DNA of 5,952 bases from CBDDRG01 sp051306415 (GTDB taxonomy: Bacteria > Pseudomonadota > Gammaproteobacteria > Pseudomonadales > Porticoccaceae): positions 1-5,952 of the forward strand of contig JBPPNE010000367.1 in the NCBI GenBank assembly GCA_051306415.1, in the 5' to 3' direction. The stretch's first letter is position 1; each line of letters begins with the position of its first letter. Below the pieces are notes generated by a model, which had not been told where the DNA came from, searched no databases, and was given only the letters and a program-made list of their open reading frames with translations. The position numbers and the translations under genes were made by a program. Shown here in pieces: positions 1 through 5,819 of the stretch.

Positions 1-108
1 AGCCACTCGAAAGGTTCTGCGTGTAATGGCCCCCTTTACTAAAGACCCAAGGGTAAACCGACCATACTGCCGGTATGTGTCAGCTTTTAAAGCGTTCCAT
101 GGATTCAT
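1..108 (-). CDS. Partial acetyltransferase-like protein (N-terminal 36 aa), cassette gene
   Basis: The 5' end of a gene that runs off the left edge; 36 codons are visible with no stop. The peptide begins MNPWNALKADTYRQYG and continues to a TRRTFRVA segment. The pattern of a short start, an LKADxYRxYG motif and a basic (R)TFRVA stretch resembles the N-terminus of serine O-acetyltransferase-like and LPS/capsule acetyltransferase proteins of the left-handed beta-helix superfamily. The hexapeptide repeats that would prove this lie outside the window, so the assignment rests on resemblance only. The start is supported by GGAGAG about 5 bases upstream. The alternative ATG 8 bases downstream reads only six codons before a stop. 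The gene begins about 30 bp after the cassette boundary at 141/142, immediately downstream of the IS-interrupted attC, so the IS may block read-through from the array promoter. Confidence 0.5.
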   Translation of the reverse strand, partial: MNPWNALKADTYRQYGRFTLGSLVKGAITRRTFRVA

Positions 109-135
109 TGATCTCTCCGAGGTCAGGTTACAGAC

Positions 136-143
136 GCCCAACG
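136..143 (-). other. Left fragment of IS-split attC (R' core GTTGGGC)
   Basis: On the minus strand this reads CGTTGGGC, and bases 142 to 136 match the GTTRRRY core perfectly. It is the R' end of the methyltransferase cassette's attC, cut off from the rest of the site (1939-1994) by the insertion sequence. The next cassette starts with the TT at 141. Positions 139-143 are also the left copy of the IS target duplication. Confidence 0.8.
139..143. repeat. Target-site duplication, left copy (caacg)
   Basis: The 5-bp sequence caacg directly abuts the left inverted repeat and is repeated at 1934-1938 against the right inverted repeat. It includes the invariant AAC of an attC core box, so the target was the recombination box itself. 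Confidence 0.8.
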
Positions 144-160
144 AGGCTGTAGAAAAACCC
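144..160 (+). repeat. Left terminal inverted repeat of the IS
   Basis: aggctgtagaaaaaccc is the exact reverse complement of 1917-1933. It lies beyond the 3' end of the transposase gene. The next base on each side (143 and 1934) also pairs but is counted here as part of the target duplication. Confidence 0.92.
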
Positions 161-239
161 CATTCTGAACACCTGTTTCAGCTCTGGGTGGATTTTCTTT
201 AAACAAGACCGTTGTCTTCATTTTCGGCTTCCTGTTTTT

Positions 240-1844
240 CTAAGATATCTTCATTGCAAACCCGCCTGATCTGACAAGTCTATTCGTGCGATACAGAGGC
301 GAGAATGATTTTTTGAGCCTCTTTATCTCGCATACATGATTCGCCAGCTTTTCAATATTATGCATCATGCAGTACAACTTCCACTGAACATCCACCTTGG
401 CTTTTCCTCGTAGCGTAAAGCGGTGCAACCGCTTATTGCCACGCAGATTGCCAAACACCGGCTCCACTGTTGCAAATCGGCGCGTGATCATCTCACGGCC
501 CGTATCAGAATCTATTTTCTTTTTCATCAGATCGACATGATTTTCACTGGCATCGCGTTTGCCCTGCAAGAAAGAAACCTGCCGGGTCTGGGTCTTCTCG
601 GGTGAGCGCAAGCATTCCTGACGCCGCTCGCACGGCACGCAATCCTGTTTTGCACCACTAAATTTCAACGCAACATAACCATTGATTGTGCAATTCGATC
701 CATTACCATAGAGCCGCTTGCCGGCGGGGCAAATACAGTGTGAGCGGTCGTCTGCCAACTGGAAATCGGCAGACTTGAAGCACTTGGGGTTTTTTGCCTG
801 TCCGGCTTTGTTCCACAGCGGATCGGGCTTGGCAGCATGCAGGTATTGATCGGCGTAGCGTTCATCCCGCTTGCGATAGCCGTTGTCGGGCACATAGGCA
901 TCGACCTGTTGCCCGGCCAGGGCATTGAGATTGGCTTCTGAAGGATAGCCGGCATCGGCGGTGATCACCGTGTCGGCGTTGCGTAGTGACGCGGTGGCTT
1001 TGATCACCGGCAGCAGCAGTTCCTGCTCCGAGCCGGTGCCATGCGCCTGCGCATCAACAATGATTTGTGCTTTCTCATCGACTGCCGCCACACCGGTATA
1101 ACCTTGAACCACACCTTTGCTGGTGGCCATTTTGGCCGATTCATTATCGGTGCGATTGGATAAGCGGATACTGCCCTTGCGACCCTTGCGATCTTCCGGG
1201 TTGTTCTTGAGAAAGTCGCGCAGTTGCTGTGCTTCTATCAGCAGACGCTCCAGTTTCCGTGCTTCGCGTTTGACGATCGCGTCATCGGTCGGAGCGCAGT
1301 CAGCACTTTTATGCTTCTCCAGCATCTGCGTGGTGGCCAGCTCCATCCTGTCAAGCTGGCGTTGATAATCGGCGCGTGAACCCGATTTGGCTTTGCTGGC
1401 ATTGGCGGGAAGTTTGACGCCATCGATGGCAAACATTTCGCGCCCGATCAATCCCTGGCGATCGCAAATGAGCAGGACCTGCGCAAACAGTTTGGCAACC
1501 CAATCGCCCATGCCCGAGACAAAGGCGGCGAGTGTCGTGAAGTGCGGCTGGCTGTCGCCCGAGACCGCGATAAACAGCACATTCTCGCGGCAGGCCGCTG
1601 CTATTTTTCGGCTGTGGATAATGCCGCGACTGTAGGCCAGCAGGATAATTTTGATGAGCACGGCCGGGTCGAAAGCCGATGCGCCTTCGACGTCATTCCT
1701 GTAGCGTGCATGAAAGGCGGAAAGATCGAGCTCGCTATCGACAAGGTGGCATAACGCGTATTCAAAACTGCCCGGAATGACTTGCCGGTCAAAGTCGACC
1801 GGCAGCAGTTTTAAGCCTTGGTGTATCGGTTTGAACCGTGCCAT
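240..1844 (-). CDS. IS1182-family DDE transposase, 534 aa, intact
   Basis: Catalyses cut-and-paste or copy transposition of the surrounding IS. The N-terminal region (about residues 15-110) has the helical DUF772-type transposase domain, with AFDPAVLIKIILLAYSRG. The catalytic triad is visible as D141 in FAIDGVKLPANASK, D297 in ITADAGYPSE and E461 in ATVEPVFGNLRG. The last lies in the C-terminal DDE block, followed by the LYCMMHNIEKL helix typical of the family. Between D297 and E461 is a cysteine cluster (C370, C372, C385, C402, C405, C411) that could bind metal, as in related transposases. A basic coiled stretch (about 155-225) separates the first D from the rest of the core. The length is within the family range. 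The start is supported by AAGGTGG 7 bases upstream; the stop is TAG. There is no frameshift or truncation, so it should be functional. Confidence 0.93.
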   Translation of the reverse strand: MARFKPIHQGLKLLPVDFDRQVIPGSFEYALCHLVDSELDLSAFHARYRNDVEGASAFDPAVLIKIILLAYSRGIIHSRKIAAACRENVLFIAVSGDSQPHFTTLAAFVSGMGDWVAKLFAQVLLICDRQGLIGREMFAIDGVKLPANASKAKSGSRADYQRQLDRMELATTQMLEKHKSADCAPTDDAIVKREARKLERLLIEAQQLRDFLKNNPEDRKGRKGSIRLSNRTDNESAKMATSKGVVQGYTGVAAVDEKAQIIVDAQAHGTGSEQELLLPVIKATASLRNADTVITADAGYPSEANLNALAGQQVDAYVPDNGYRKRDERYADQYLHAAKPDPLWNKAGQAKNPKCFKSADFQLADDRSHCICPAGKRLYGNGSNCTINGYVALKFSGAKQDCVPCERRQECLRSPEKTQTRQVSFLQGKRDASENHVDLMKKKIDSDTGREMITRRFATVEPVFGNLRGNKRLHRFTLRGKAKVDVQWKLYCMMHNIEKLANHVCEIKRLKKSFSPLYRTNRLVRSGGFAMKIS

Positions 1845-1916
1845 GCCGCATCCACCTTGGTGTTATCTTGCATCAAAATTATCGCAGATCGCGGGATGCT
1901 TTTGGGGTGTGGATTT

Positions 1917-1933
1917 GGGTTTTTCTACAGCCT
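1917..1933 (-). repeat. Right terminal inverted repeat of the IS
   Basis: gggtttttctacagcct is the exact reverse complement of 144-160. It lies about 73 bp upstream of the transposase start, so this is the left (promoter-side) end in transposase orientation. Confidence 0.92.
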
Positions 1934-1938
1934 CAACG
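1934..1938. repeat. Target-site duplication, right copy (caacg)
   Basis: This is the second copy of caacg, next to the right inverted repeat. Joining 143 to 1939 restores the pre-insertion site gcccaacgtttgag, which contains the short palindrome aacgtt. Confidence 0.8.
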
Positions 1939-1994
1939 TTTGAGCTCAGGCCGCGGCCCGTCAGGGCCGTCGCGCCTGCAGCGAATGGTTATGC
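1939..1994 (-). other. attC of the methyltransferase cassette (main part), split by the IS
   Basis: On the minus strand the R'' box is GCATAAC (1994 to 1988), followed by L'' and L' arms whose halves pair imperfectly (ttgagctcaggc against the complement of gcctgcagcgaa, with ggccc/gggcc at the apex). The original R' box, GTTGGGC, now sits at 136-142 beyond the IS. Joined across the IS, the site is about 64 bp (136-143 plus 1939-1994). With the right copy of the target duplication and the IS end, a near-core box GTTGAGG (1937 to 1931) is formed, so the site may still fold and work as 1931-1994. Confidence 0.8.
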
Positions 1995-2002
1995 GACTAC
2001 GC

Positions 2003-2818
2003 TCACAGAGATACTGTTACTCGCAAGAAAGTGGCCGGTATAGAAGTACCCCCGTCAGTTTTCTTATTGTGTGCTTTCGCCAGCTCCAATATTTGCCGGT
2101 GGAGTTCATCTACCTTTCCGGCCTTTTCTGCTGCCTCGTAGGCATTCATTGTGGGGCCGTAATAGCGTCTAAATAGATCGACGACACTATCCGGACTTCT
2201 ATCTGGTGAGATGAAGTAGAAAGTGTTTTTTGCCATGGCTATCTTCTCCTTGGGCACCCCAGCCTGGCCAAACCGTTCAATGATGTGGGAATCAACTCCC
2301 CAGGTCATCGGGCTGACGAACCCTTCAGGCGGCGGCGGAGTGAACGCCGAACTGATTTTCAAAAGCTCTGACACGAATGAGGTTGAGTCATTTGGAATCC
2401 AGTTGCCCATAACAATGCGGCCACCGGGACGCGTAACCCGTACCATTTCCTTAGCAACATCAAAGGGTTTTGGCGCAAACATGGCACCGAATACAGAAAG
2501 GGTCAGATCAAACGATTTGTCGCCAACACCCTGCAAGTTGTAGGCATCTCCTTCCTGAAATTTCAGGCGGTCAAGGCCCTTCTCTACCGCCCGTTTGTTT
2601 CCTGCCTCGACGAGGTTTTTTGCGATATCGATTCCAACAACGTCGGCTCCCAACATGGCGAGAGGTACTGCTGTAGTGCCTTCACCGCAACCAAGATCCA
2701 ATACTCGCAACGGCGGCGATATTCCAAGAGACCGAACGACTTCTTCTCCAGAGTGGCGCATTAAGGCGGCAATCGCAGTGAAGTCTCCCTTTTCCCACAA
2801 CGCTTTATTTGGATTCAT
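2003..2818 (-). CDS. Class I SAM-dependent methyltransferase, 271 aa, cassette gene
   Basis: A cytoplasmic methyltransferase of the UbiE/Methyltransf_11-25 type; the substrate is unknown. Motif I is VLDLGCGEG (residues 39-47), the adenosyl-ribose-binding acid is D64 in VVGIDIA, motif II is EGDA (89-92), and the post-I region is FDLTLSVFGAMFAPKP (103-118). RVTRPGGRIVMGNW (127-140) is the usual beta-strand/turn before the variable region. The C-terminal third (about 145-271) is the variable substrate side and ends FLRVTVSL. The length is typical of stand-alone enzymes. A strong ribosome site, GGAGG, stands 4 bases before the ATG. The stop TGA lies 8 bases before the R'' box of its attC. A six-codon mini-ORF overlaps the start. 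No partner gene hints at a pathway; small-molecule or antibiotic modification and tRNA or lipid methylation are all open. Confidence 0.88.
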   Translation of the reverse strand: MNPNKALWEKGDFTAIAALMRHSGEEVVRSLGISPPLRVLDLGCGEGTTAVPLAMLGADVVGIDIAKNLVEAGNKRAVEKGLDRLKFQEGDAYNLQGVGDKSFDLTLSVFGAMFAPKPFDVAKEMVRVTRPGGRIVMGNWIPNDSTSFVSELLKISSAFTPPPPEGFVSPMTWGVDSHIIERFGQAGVPKEKIAMAKNTFYFISPDRSPDSVVDLFRRYYGPTMNAYEAAEKAGKVDELHRQILELAKAHNKKTDGGTSIPATFLRVTVSL

Positions 2819-2835
2819 AACTCCTCCGATTTCAT
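2815..2835 (-). other. Six-codon leader mini-ORF overlapping the methyltransferase start
   Basis: ATG AAA TCG GAG GAG TTA TGA encodes MKSEEL. Its stop overlaps the methyltransferase ATG (ATGA), and the methyltransferase ribosome site lies inside it. Its own ribosome site is weak (GAAG about 3 bases upstream). It could couple translation, or be chance; nothing else supports it. Confidence 0.25.
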
Positions 2836-2883
2836 TGCTTCAGTGAAAAGTTTCTGGAACGCTCAATCAGTCTCGCCCTAGTC

Positions 2884-2952
2884 GCATAACGCGCCGATGA
2901 GCGGCGCTGAAGTGCGCAGCACGAAAGCGTCCGCTCCATTGGCTGGTTAGAG
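2884..2952 (-). other. attC of the 295-aa-protein cassette (69 bp)
   Basis: On the minus strand it runs from the R'' box CTCTAAC (2952 to 2946) to the R' box GTTATGC (2890 to 2884). The arms pair as gccaatggagcgg against gccgatgagcgg, with unpaired extra bases on the R'' side, followed by a gtgc/gcac inner stem: the standard folded-attC layout. The stop codon of the upstream gene is inside R''. The methyltransferase cassette begins at 2889. Confidence 0.85.
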
Positions 2953-3834
2953 TGCGCCTTGCTGCATTCGAGGAACATGCTCGAAGACCTCTGTGACTTC
3001 GTACTTCTGGTTTACGAATATCTTAGTATCGGGATGGCGTTTCTGCGTAATTCTCAGAGCGACTCGCAGGACGTCCCCAGGAGCGATAGTTATTTCGTGC
3101 GCAAAGAATCTGTCAAAGAATGTGCTATCAGATACGGGAGCGGCCACTTTTATTCCGCGCCAGAAGAACTCCCATTTTCTAGGTCCGCGGGCGAGAATTG
3201 CTCTCGAGATTTCCAAGTTTGCATATTCGACGATTTCGCGAGAATCCTCTAAGAGGTCGCGTGGCGATTCAAATATCGCGAATTGTTCTCGCGGAATATA
3301 AATGTCCGGTTTGCCCTTGTCGGGATCAATCTTTAGCCCAATTCCTTCTACGTTCGAGTCGCCACGGGCTCCGGCGACTATAGTTGCGATCGACGATCTA
3401 AATCTCTCGCTGCGTTCAAGCCGTTCTTTGGCTTCGAAGATTTCCTTGGGGATTACTACCCTTGTGTTGCCAGACTCAACAACGACTTGGTCTGGCTGGA
3501 CGATTATGGCTGGCGCAGCGTCTGGCGCCATCGTCTGTTGGTATATGTACGAAGCAATAAGGCCATACACAATATTCCGAACCGGTTCTGAGGCGAAGAT
3601 ATCTCGTGTTTTGTTATATACGGTCCGGACAAGTGCTTGAAAGCTGCCGCCTTCGAATGCCTCTACTACTACTTCGACGGAGTAGCCTGGATTGATGAGG
3701 ATATTTATCTCACGGACTGCGTCCGAGAGGCCCACCAGTGCGGTGGCCAACGCGACTGCATTGACCTCTCTGCGGGGCGTGTCGAAATAGATCACGAACC
3801 GGTCGATTTCGCGTGGAATTTCTATTGTGGGCAT
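2947..3834 (-). CDS. Uncharacterised 295-aa protein, cassette gene
   Basis: I do not recognise a named family. The N-terminal part (about 1-80) alternates strands and helices: RFVIYFDTP, a helix with ALATALVGLSDAVREIN, strands ILINPGYSVEVVVEAF, and a conserved-looking EGGSFQALVRTVYNK segment. Residues 85-101 (VRNIVYGLIASYIYQQT) are hydrophobic and could be a membrane-associated or buried helix. A central strand (QVVVESGNTRVVIP) and a charged helix (132-147) follow. The C-terminal third (about 217-285) is rich in beta strands, with paired aromatics in KWEFFWRG and DRFFAHEITI. No signal peptide or catalytic motif is evident. GAGGT stands 7 bases before the ATG. The stop TAA lies inside the attC R'' box, so the cassette holds little besides this gene. 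Phage defence or stress roles are common among unknown cassette genes, but nothing here proves one. Confidence 0.85.
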   Translation of the reverse strand: MPTIEIPREIDRFVIYFDTPRREVNAVALATALVGLSDAVREINILINPGYSVEVVVEAFEGGSFQALVRTVYNKTRDIFASEPVRNIVYGLIASYIYQQTMAPDAAPAIIVQPDQVVVESGNTRVVIPKEIFEAKERLERSERFRSSIATIVAGARGDSNVEGIGLKIDPDKGKPDIYIPREQFAIFESPRDLLEDSREIVEYANLEISRAILARGPRKWEFFWRGIKVAAPVSDSTFFDRFFAHEITIAPGDVLRVALRITQKRHPDTKIFVNQKYEVTEVFEHVPRMQQGAL

Positions 3835-3859
3835 ACATCGACCTCAGTGGATTCGCGCA

Positions 3860-3937
3860 CTCTAACGCACAAGCTCAGCCGCCGTTTTGCCGTAGCGAAG
3901 CGGAGACAAAACGGTCGGCTGGTGCGCCTTGTTATGC
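3860..3937 (-). other. attC of the nhaA cassette (78 bp)
   Basis: On the minus strand it runs from the R'' box GCATAAC (3937 to 3931) to the R' box GTTAGAG (3866 to 3860). The arms are strongly complementary: cgcaccagccgaccgttttg on one side pairs with cgcacaagctcagccgccgttttg on the other, with a few extrahelical bases and a short loop region. The nhaA stop TAA is embedded in R''. R' ends in G rather than the consensus pyrimidine. Confidence 0.9.
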
Positions 3938-5104
3938 GTCCTCACTGCGACTGCCCAAGAACCTGAGCCATAGAAAACCAATGATTCCTGCGGTCAGCGA
4001 AGCCAGTAGGATCGCCATTTTCGATGCGTTTACGTTCTCGGCATTTCCAGCGAAGGCCAGATTGGTAATAAAAATGGACATGGTGAACCCGATGCCACCA
4101 AGAATCCCTGCGCCAATGATATGCCGCCAGCCCAGATCGGCTGGCAAACGGCATATGCCGCTTGCAACAGCGGCGAAACAGAGAAGCGTCACCCCCAGAG
4201 GTTTACCCACAATCAAACCCGCAGTAATGCCGAGACTGTTGGCACTGCTTAGGTCTTGCATCCAATCCGTGCCGACGCGGATCGCAGTATTGGCCAGTGC
4301 GAAAATCGGCAAGATGACGAACGCGACCGGCTTGTGCAAAAACTGTTCGAGCCGGTGTGAGGGCGACGCTTCGTCATCGGCCTTGGCGGAGAATGGGATG
4401 GCAAAGGCCAGCATCACCCCGGCGGCCGTTGCGTGAACGCCGGACTTGAGCATGAGAAACCACATCAACGCGCCGCCCAGCAGATAAGGGGTCAGCGACA
4501 TTACGCGGAAGAGACGATTCAAGCCGCAGAGCAAAGCCCAAACGGCCAGAGCCGCCAAAAGATACCCAACGGATAGTTGCGCGGTATAGAACACAGCAAT
4601 GATGACGATTGCGCTCAAATCATCGATGACCGCGAACGCCACGACAAACACTTTGAGCGAGGCCGGAACTCGGTTTCCGAGTAGGGCCAGAACGCCAAGC
4701 GCAAAGGCGATGTCTGTTGCCATCGGAATCCCGATCCCGGCTTGCGTTGGCGTTCCCGCATTGAGTGAGAAATGAATGAGTGCAGGTGCGGCAATTCCCC
4801 CTAAGGCTGCGAAAATCGGAAGCAAGGCATTCTGAACGTTGGACAGTTCGCCGCTGTAAAGCTCGCGTTCGAGTTCCAAGCCGATGAGGAGAAAGAAAAG
4901 TGCCATCAACGCATCGTTGATCCAATGCTCCAAGCTGAGACCGCCCACCCGCATTTGCCACCCACTGGCATAGTCTGAGCCGAATGAGGAGTTCGCAAGC
5001 AGAAGCGAGATTGCGGTGCAGACAATCAGCAGAATACCGCTCGACTTTTCTGATTTAAAGAATTGTTGGAACGTGCTTGATAGAGTTCGCGGATCGAGGG
5101 ACAT
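3932..5104 (-). CDS. nhaA: Na+/H+ antiporter NhaA, 390 aa, complete, cassette gene
   Basis: An inner-membrane electrogenic antiporter that exports Na+ (or Li+) in exchange for protons, used for sodium and alkaline-pH homeostasis. The length matches the E. coli protein (388 aa). Diagnostic elements are present in order: LLLANS in the first helix; HWINDALMALFFLLIGLELERE (60-81); MATDIAFALGVLALLG (128-143), with D131 equivalent to the core aspartate D133; AVIDDLSAIVIIA (158-170), with the ion-binding pair D161-D162; SGVHATAAGV with H224 at the pH-sensitive histidine position; GLIVGKPLG with K301, the K300 equivalent; and GIGFTMSIFI near the end. About a dozen hydrophobic segments are apparent. 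The ribosome site is weak (AAAGAAG before the ATG), and the leader from the cassette boundary is 55 bp. The stop TAA falls inside its attC. No nhaR-type regulator is adjacent, so expression probably depends on the array promoter. Confidence 0.96.
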   Translation of the reverse strand: MSLDPRTLSSTFQQFFKSEKSSGILLIVCTAISLLLANSSFGSDYASGWQMRVGGLSLEHWINDALMALFFLLIGLELERELYSGELSNVQNALLPIFAALGGIAAPALIHFSLNAGTPTQAGIGIPMATDIAFALGVLALLGNRVPASLKVFVVAFAVIDDLSAIVIIAVFYTAQLSVGYLLAALAVWALLCGLNRLFRVMSLTPYLLGGALMWFLMLKSGVHATAAGVMLAFAIPFSAKADDEASPSHRLEQFLHKPVAFVILPIFALANTAIRVGTDWMQDLSSANSLGITAGLIVGKPLGVTLLCFAAVASGICRLPADLGWRHIIGAGILGGIGFTMSIFITNLAFAGNAENVNASKMAILLASLTAGIIGFLWLRFLGSRSEDA

Positions 5105-5153
5105 GAGCTTCTTTAGATCGAAACTTCAAACACAGGTGACTTTCTGGGTGGAC

Positions 5154-5218
5154 GCATAACGTAAAATTGAGGGGATCGCCCGCTTCTGGGCGAGTCCCGC
5201 TCGAATGCCGGGTTGGGG
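5154..5218 (-). other. attC of the two-gene cassette (65 bp)
   Basis: On the minus strand it runs from the R'' box CCCCAAC (5218 to 5212) to the R' box GTTATGC (5160 to 5154). The inner stem pairs tcgccc with gggcga around a short loop; outside it ggga pairs with tccc and attgag with ctcgaat, with extra bases bulged on the R'' side. A second AAC box (ctcataac, 5226-5233) could give a longer site. R'' at 5212-5218 is preferred because its 10-bp extension exactly complements the start of the same cassette at 5817-5826. Confidence 0.8.
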
Positions 5219-5240
5219 GTTGCGAGTTATGAGTACAGTG

Positions 5241-5477
5241 TTAGCGATCAATTTCGACCGACCCAGAAACGTCAATGTCTCCGCCGCGCACCCAAACAAC
5301 AGGCATTCGATTCATAAACCGCTCGATAGCGACCCTCCTTTCTTCGGTGTCTTGAATCTTCCTGATAGCGGCCATATCGCCCCTAGTCGATGGGCCAAAG
5401 AAGATCAGCTTGATTGCGATAGCGCAGAGCGCAATAGCAATGATCGAAAGCAGCACCTCTTGTCGGGTCGGCTTCAT
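5241..5477 (-). CDS. Small single-span membrane protein, 78 aa, second gene of a two-gene cassette
   Basis: Function unknown. Residues 9-27 (LLSIIAIALCAIAIKLIFF) form one hydrophobic helix preceded by MKPTRQE, suggesting an N-in anchor. The rest (28-78) is a charged, probably periplasmic segment with helix RKIQDTEERRVAIERFMNRM, then strand-like PVVWVRGGDIDVSGSVEID. An upstream in-frame ATG would extend the frame to 124 aa, but that extension overlaps the 103-aa gene and is cysteine-rich and unlike a natural N-terminus. The chosen ATG overlaps the upstream stop as ATGA and has no strong ribosome site of its own, which fits coupled translation. The stop TAA lies about 22 bases before the attC. 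A functional link to the 103-aa protein is inferred from the overlap. Confidence 0.7.
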   Translation of the reverse strand: MKPTRQEVLLSIIAIALCAIAIKLIFFGPSTRGDMAAIRKIQDTEERRVAIERFMNRMPVVWVRGGDIDVSGSVEIDR

Positions 5478-5785
5478 AACTTCGGCTTTACATCGAGTGC
5501 AAGCGCAACCGCACCATCTGGGATAAGGACGGACGAATATGGAAGACCATGAGATGTTGCACTGGCAACAAGAATGCTTAAAAACTGCAACCCATTTTCG
5601 GCAGGGATCAGCCAAACGTTTTTATGAAGCTGTTGAGATGCTTTGGCGATCTTTTGTTCATTTTTGGAATGGGATAGTTTGGATGCTATTTCGTTTTCAA
5701 ACTTGGTCCATTCGTAGGGGTAGCCAGGCGATGACGACATTGCGCTGCTTGGTGGGATTTCAACGACGAACAGAAATTGCGGCAT
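5474..5785 (-). CDS. Uncharacterised 103-aa protein, first gene of a two-gene cassette
   Basis: I do not recognise this protein. It starts MPQFLFVVEI, a strand, then a Ser/Pro/Gly-rich turn (11-24), a charged helix (about 25-52, KFENEIASKLSHSKNEQKIA), strand NVWLI (56-60), helix GLQFLSILVASATSHG (65-80), and strand YSSVLI (83-88). This alternation would suit a small alpha/beta fold of ferredoxin-like type, but that is a guess from the pattern. There is no signal peptide. The ATG is preceded by a strong AGGAGG at 5-base spacing, the best ribosome site in the window, and the leader from the cassette boundary is only 40 bp. The stop TGA overlaps the next gene's start. A toxin-antitoxin-like pair or an effector with a membrane partner are possibilities without direct evidence. 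Confidence 0.72.
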   Translation of the reverse strand: MPQFLFVVEIPPSSAMSSSPGYPYEWTKFENEIASKLSHSKNEQKIAKASQQLHKNVWLIPAENGLQFLSILVASATSHGLPYSSVLIPDGAVALALDVKPKL

Positions 5786-5819
5786 GTGAACCTCCTTTAG
5801 ATATTGCTACGGGTGAAAC

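Larger units (their letters stand above)
144..1933 (-). mobile_element. IS1182-family insertion sequence, complete, 1790 bp
   Basis: One transposase gene is bounded by a perfect 17-bp terminal inverted repeat (144-160 and 1917-1933; left end aggctgtagaaaaaccc). The element is flanked by the 5-bp direct repeat caacg at 139-143 and 1934-1938. The inverted repeat could be read as 18 bp (143-160 and 1917-1934), leaving a 3-bp duplication; the 17+5 reading maximises the duplication. Intact ends, an intact duplication and an undamaged transposase suggest a fairly recent and possibly still active insertion. It lies inside an attC site, in the same orientation as the cassette genes. The 95 bases between the transposase stop and the left end show no convincing outward promoter. 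Confidence 0.9.

Noticed and set aside
144..239. Outward promoter at the IS left end reading into the acetyltransferase cassette
   Set aside because: On the minus strand TTGTTT and CAGAAT-like hexamers occur but not with acceptable -35/-10 spacing, so I could not support a promoter.
1777..2176. Plus-strand frames of 88 and 112 aa across the IS right end and the attC
   Set aside because: They cross the IS inverted repeat, the target duplication and the attC palindrome, so they are junction artefacts.
3813..4436. 207-aa open frame on the plus strand
   Set aside because: It lies antisense to nhaA and across its attC, and its sequence looks like a low-complexity shadow (Arg/Ala/Pro-rich). nhaA has all family motifs.
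5154..5232. Longer attC for the two-gene cassette using the ctcataac box near 5226-5233
   Set aside because: It would leave a bulge of more than 10 bases at the stem base. The box at 5212-5218 pairs better and its flank exactly complements the cassette start.
5241..5615. 124-aa version of the small membrane protein gene
   Set aside because: The extra N-terminal 46 residues overlap the 103-aa gene in another frame and are cysteine- and arginine-rich. The ATGA-overlap start at 5477 leaves a normal membrane anchor at the N-terminus.
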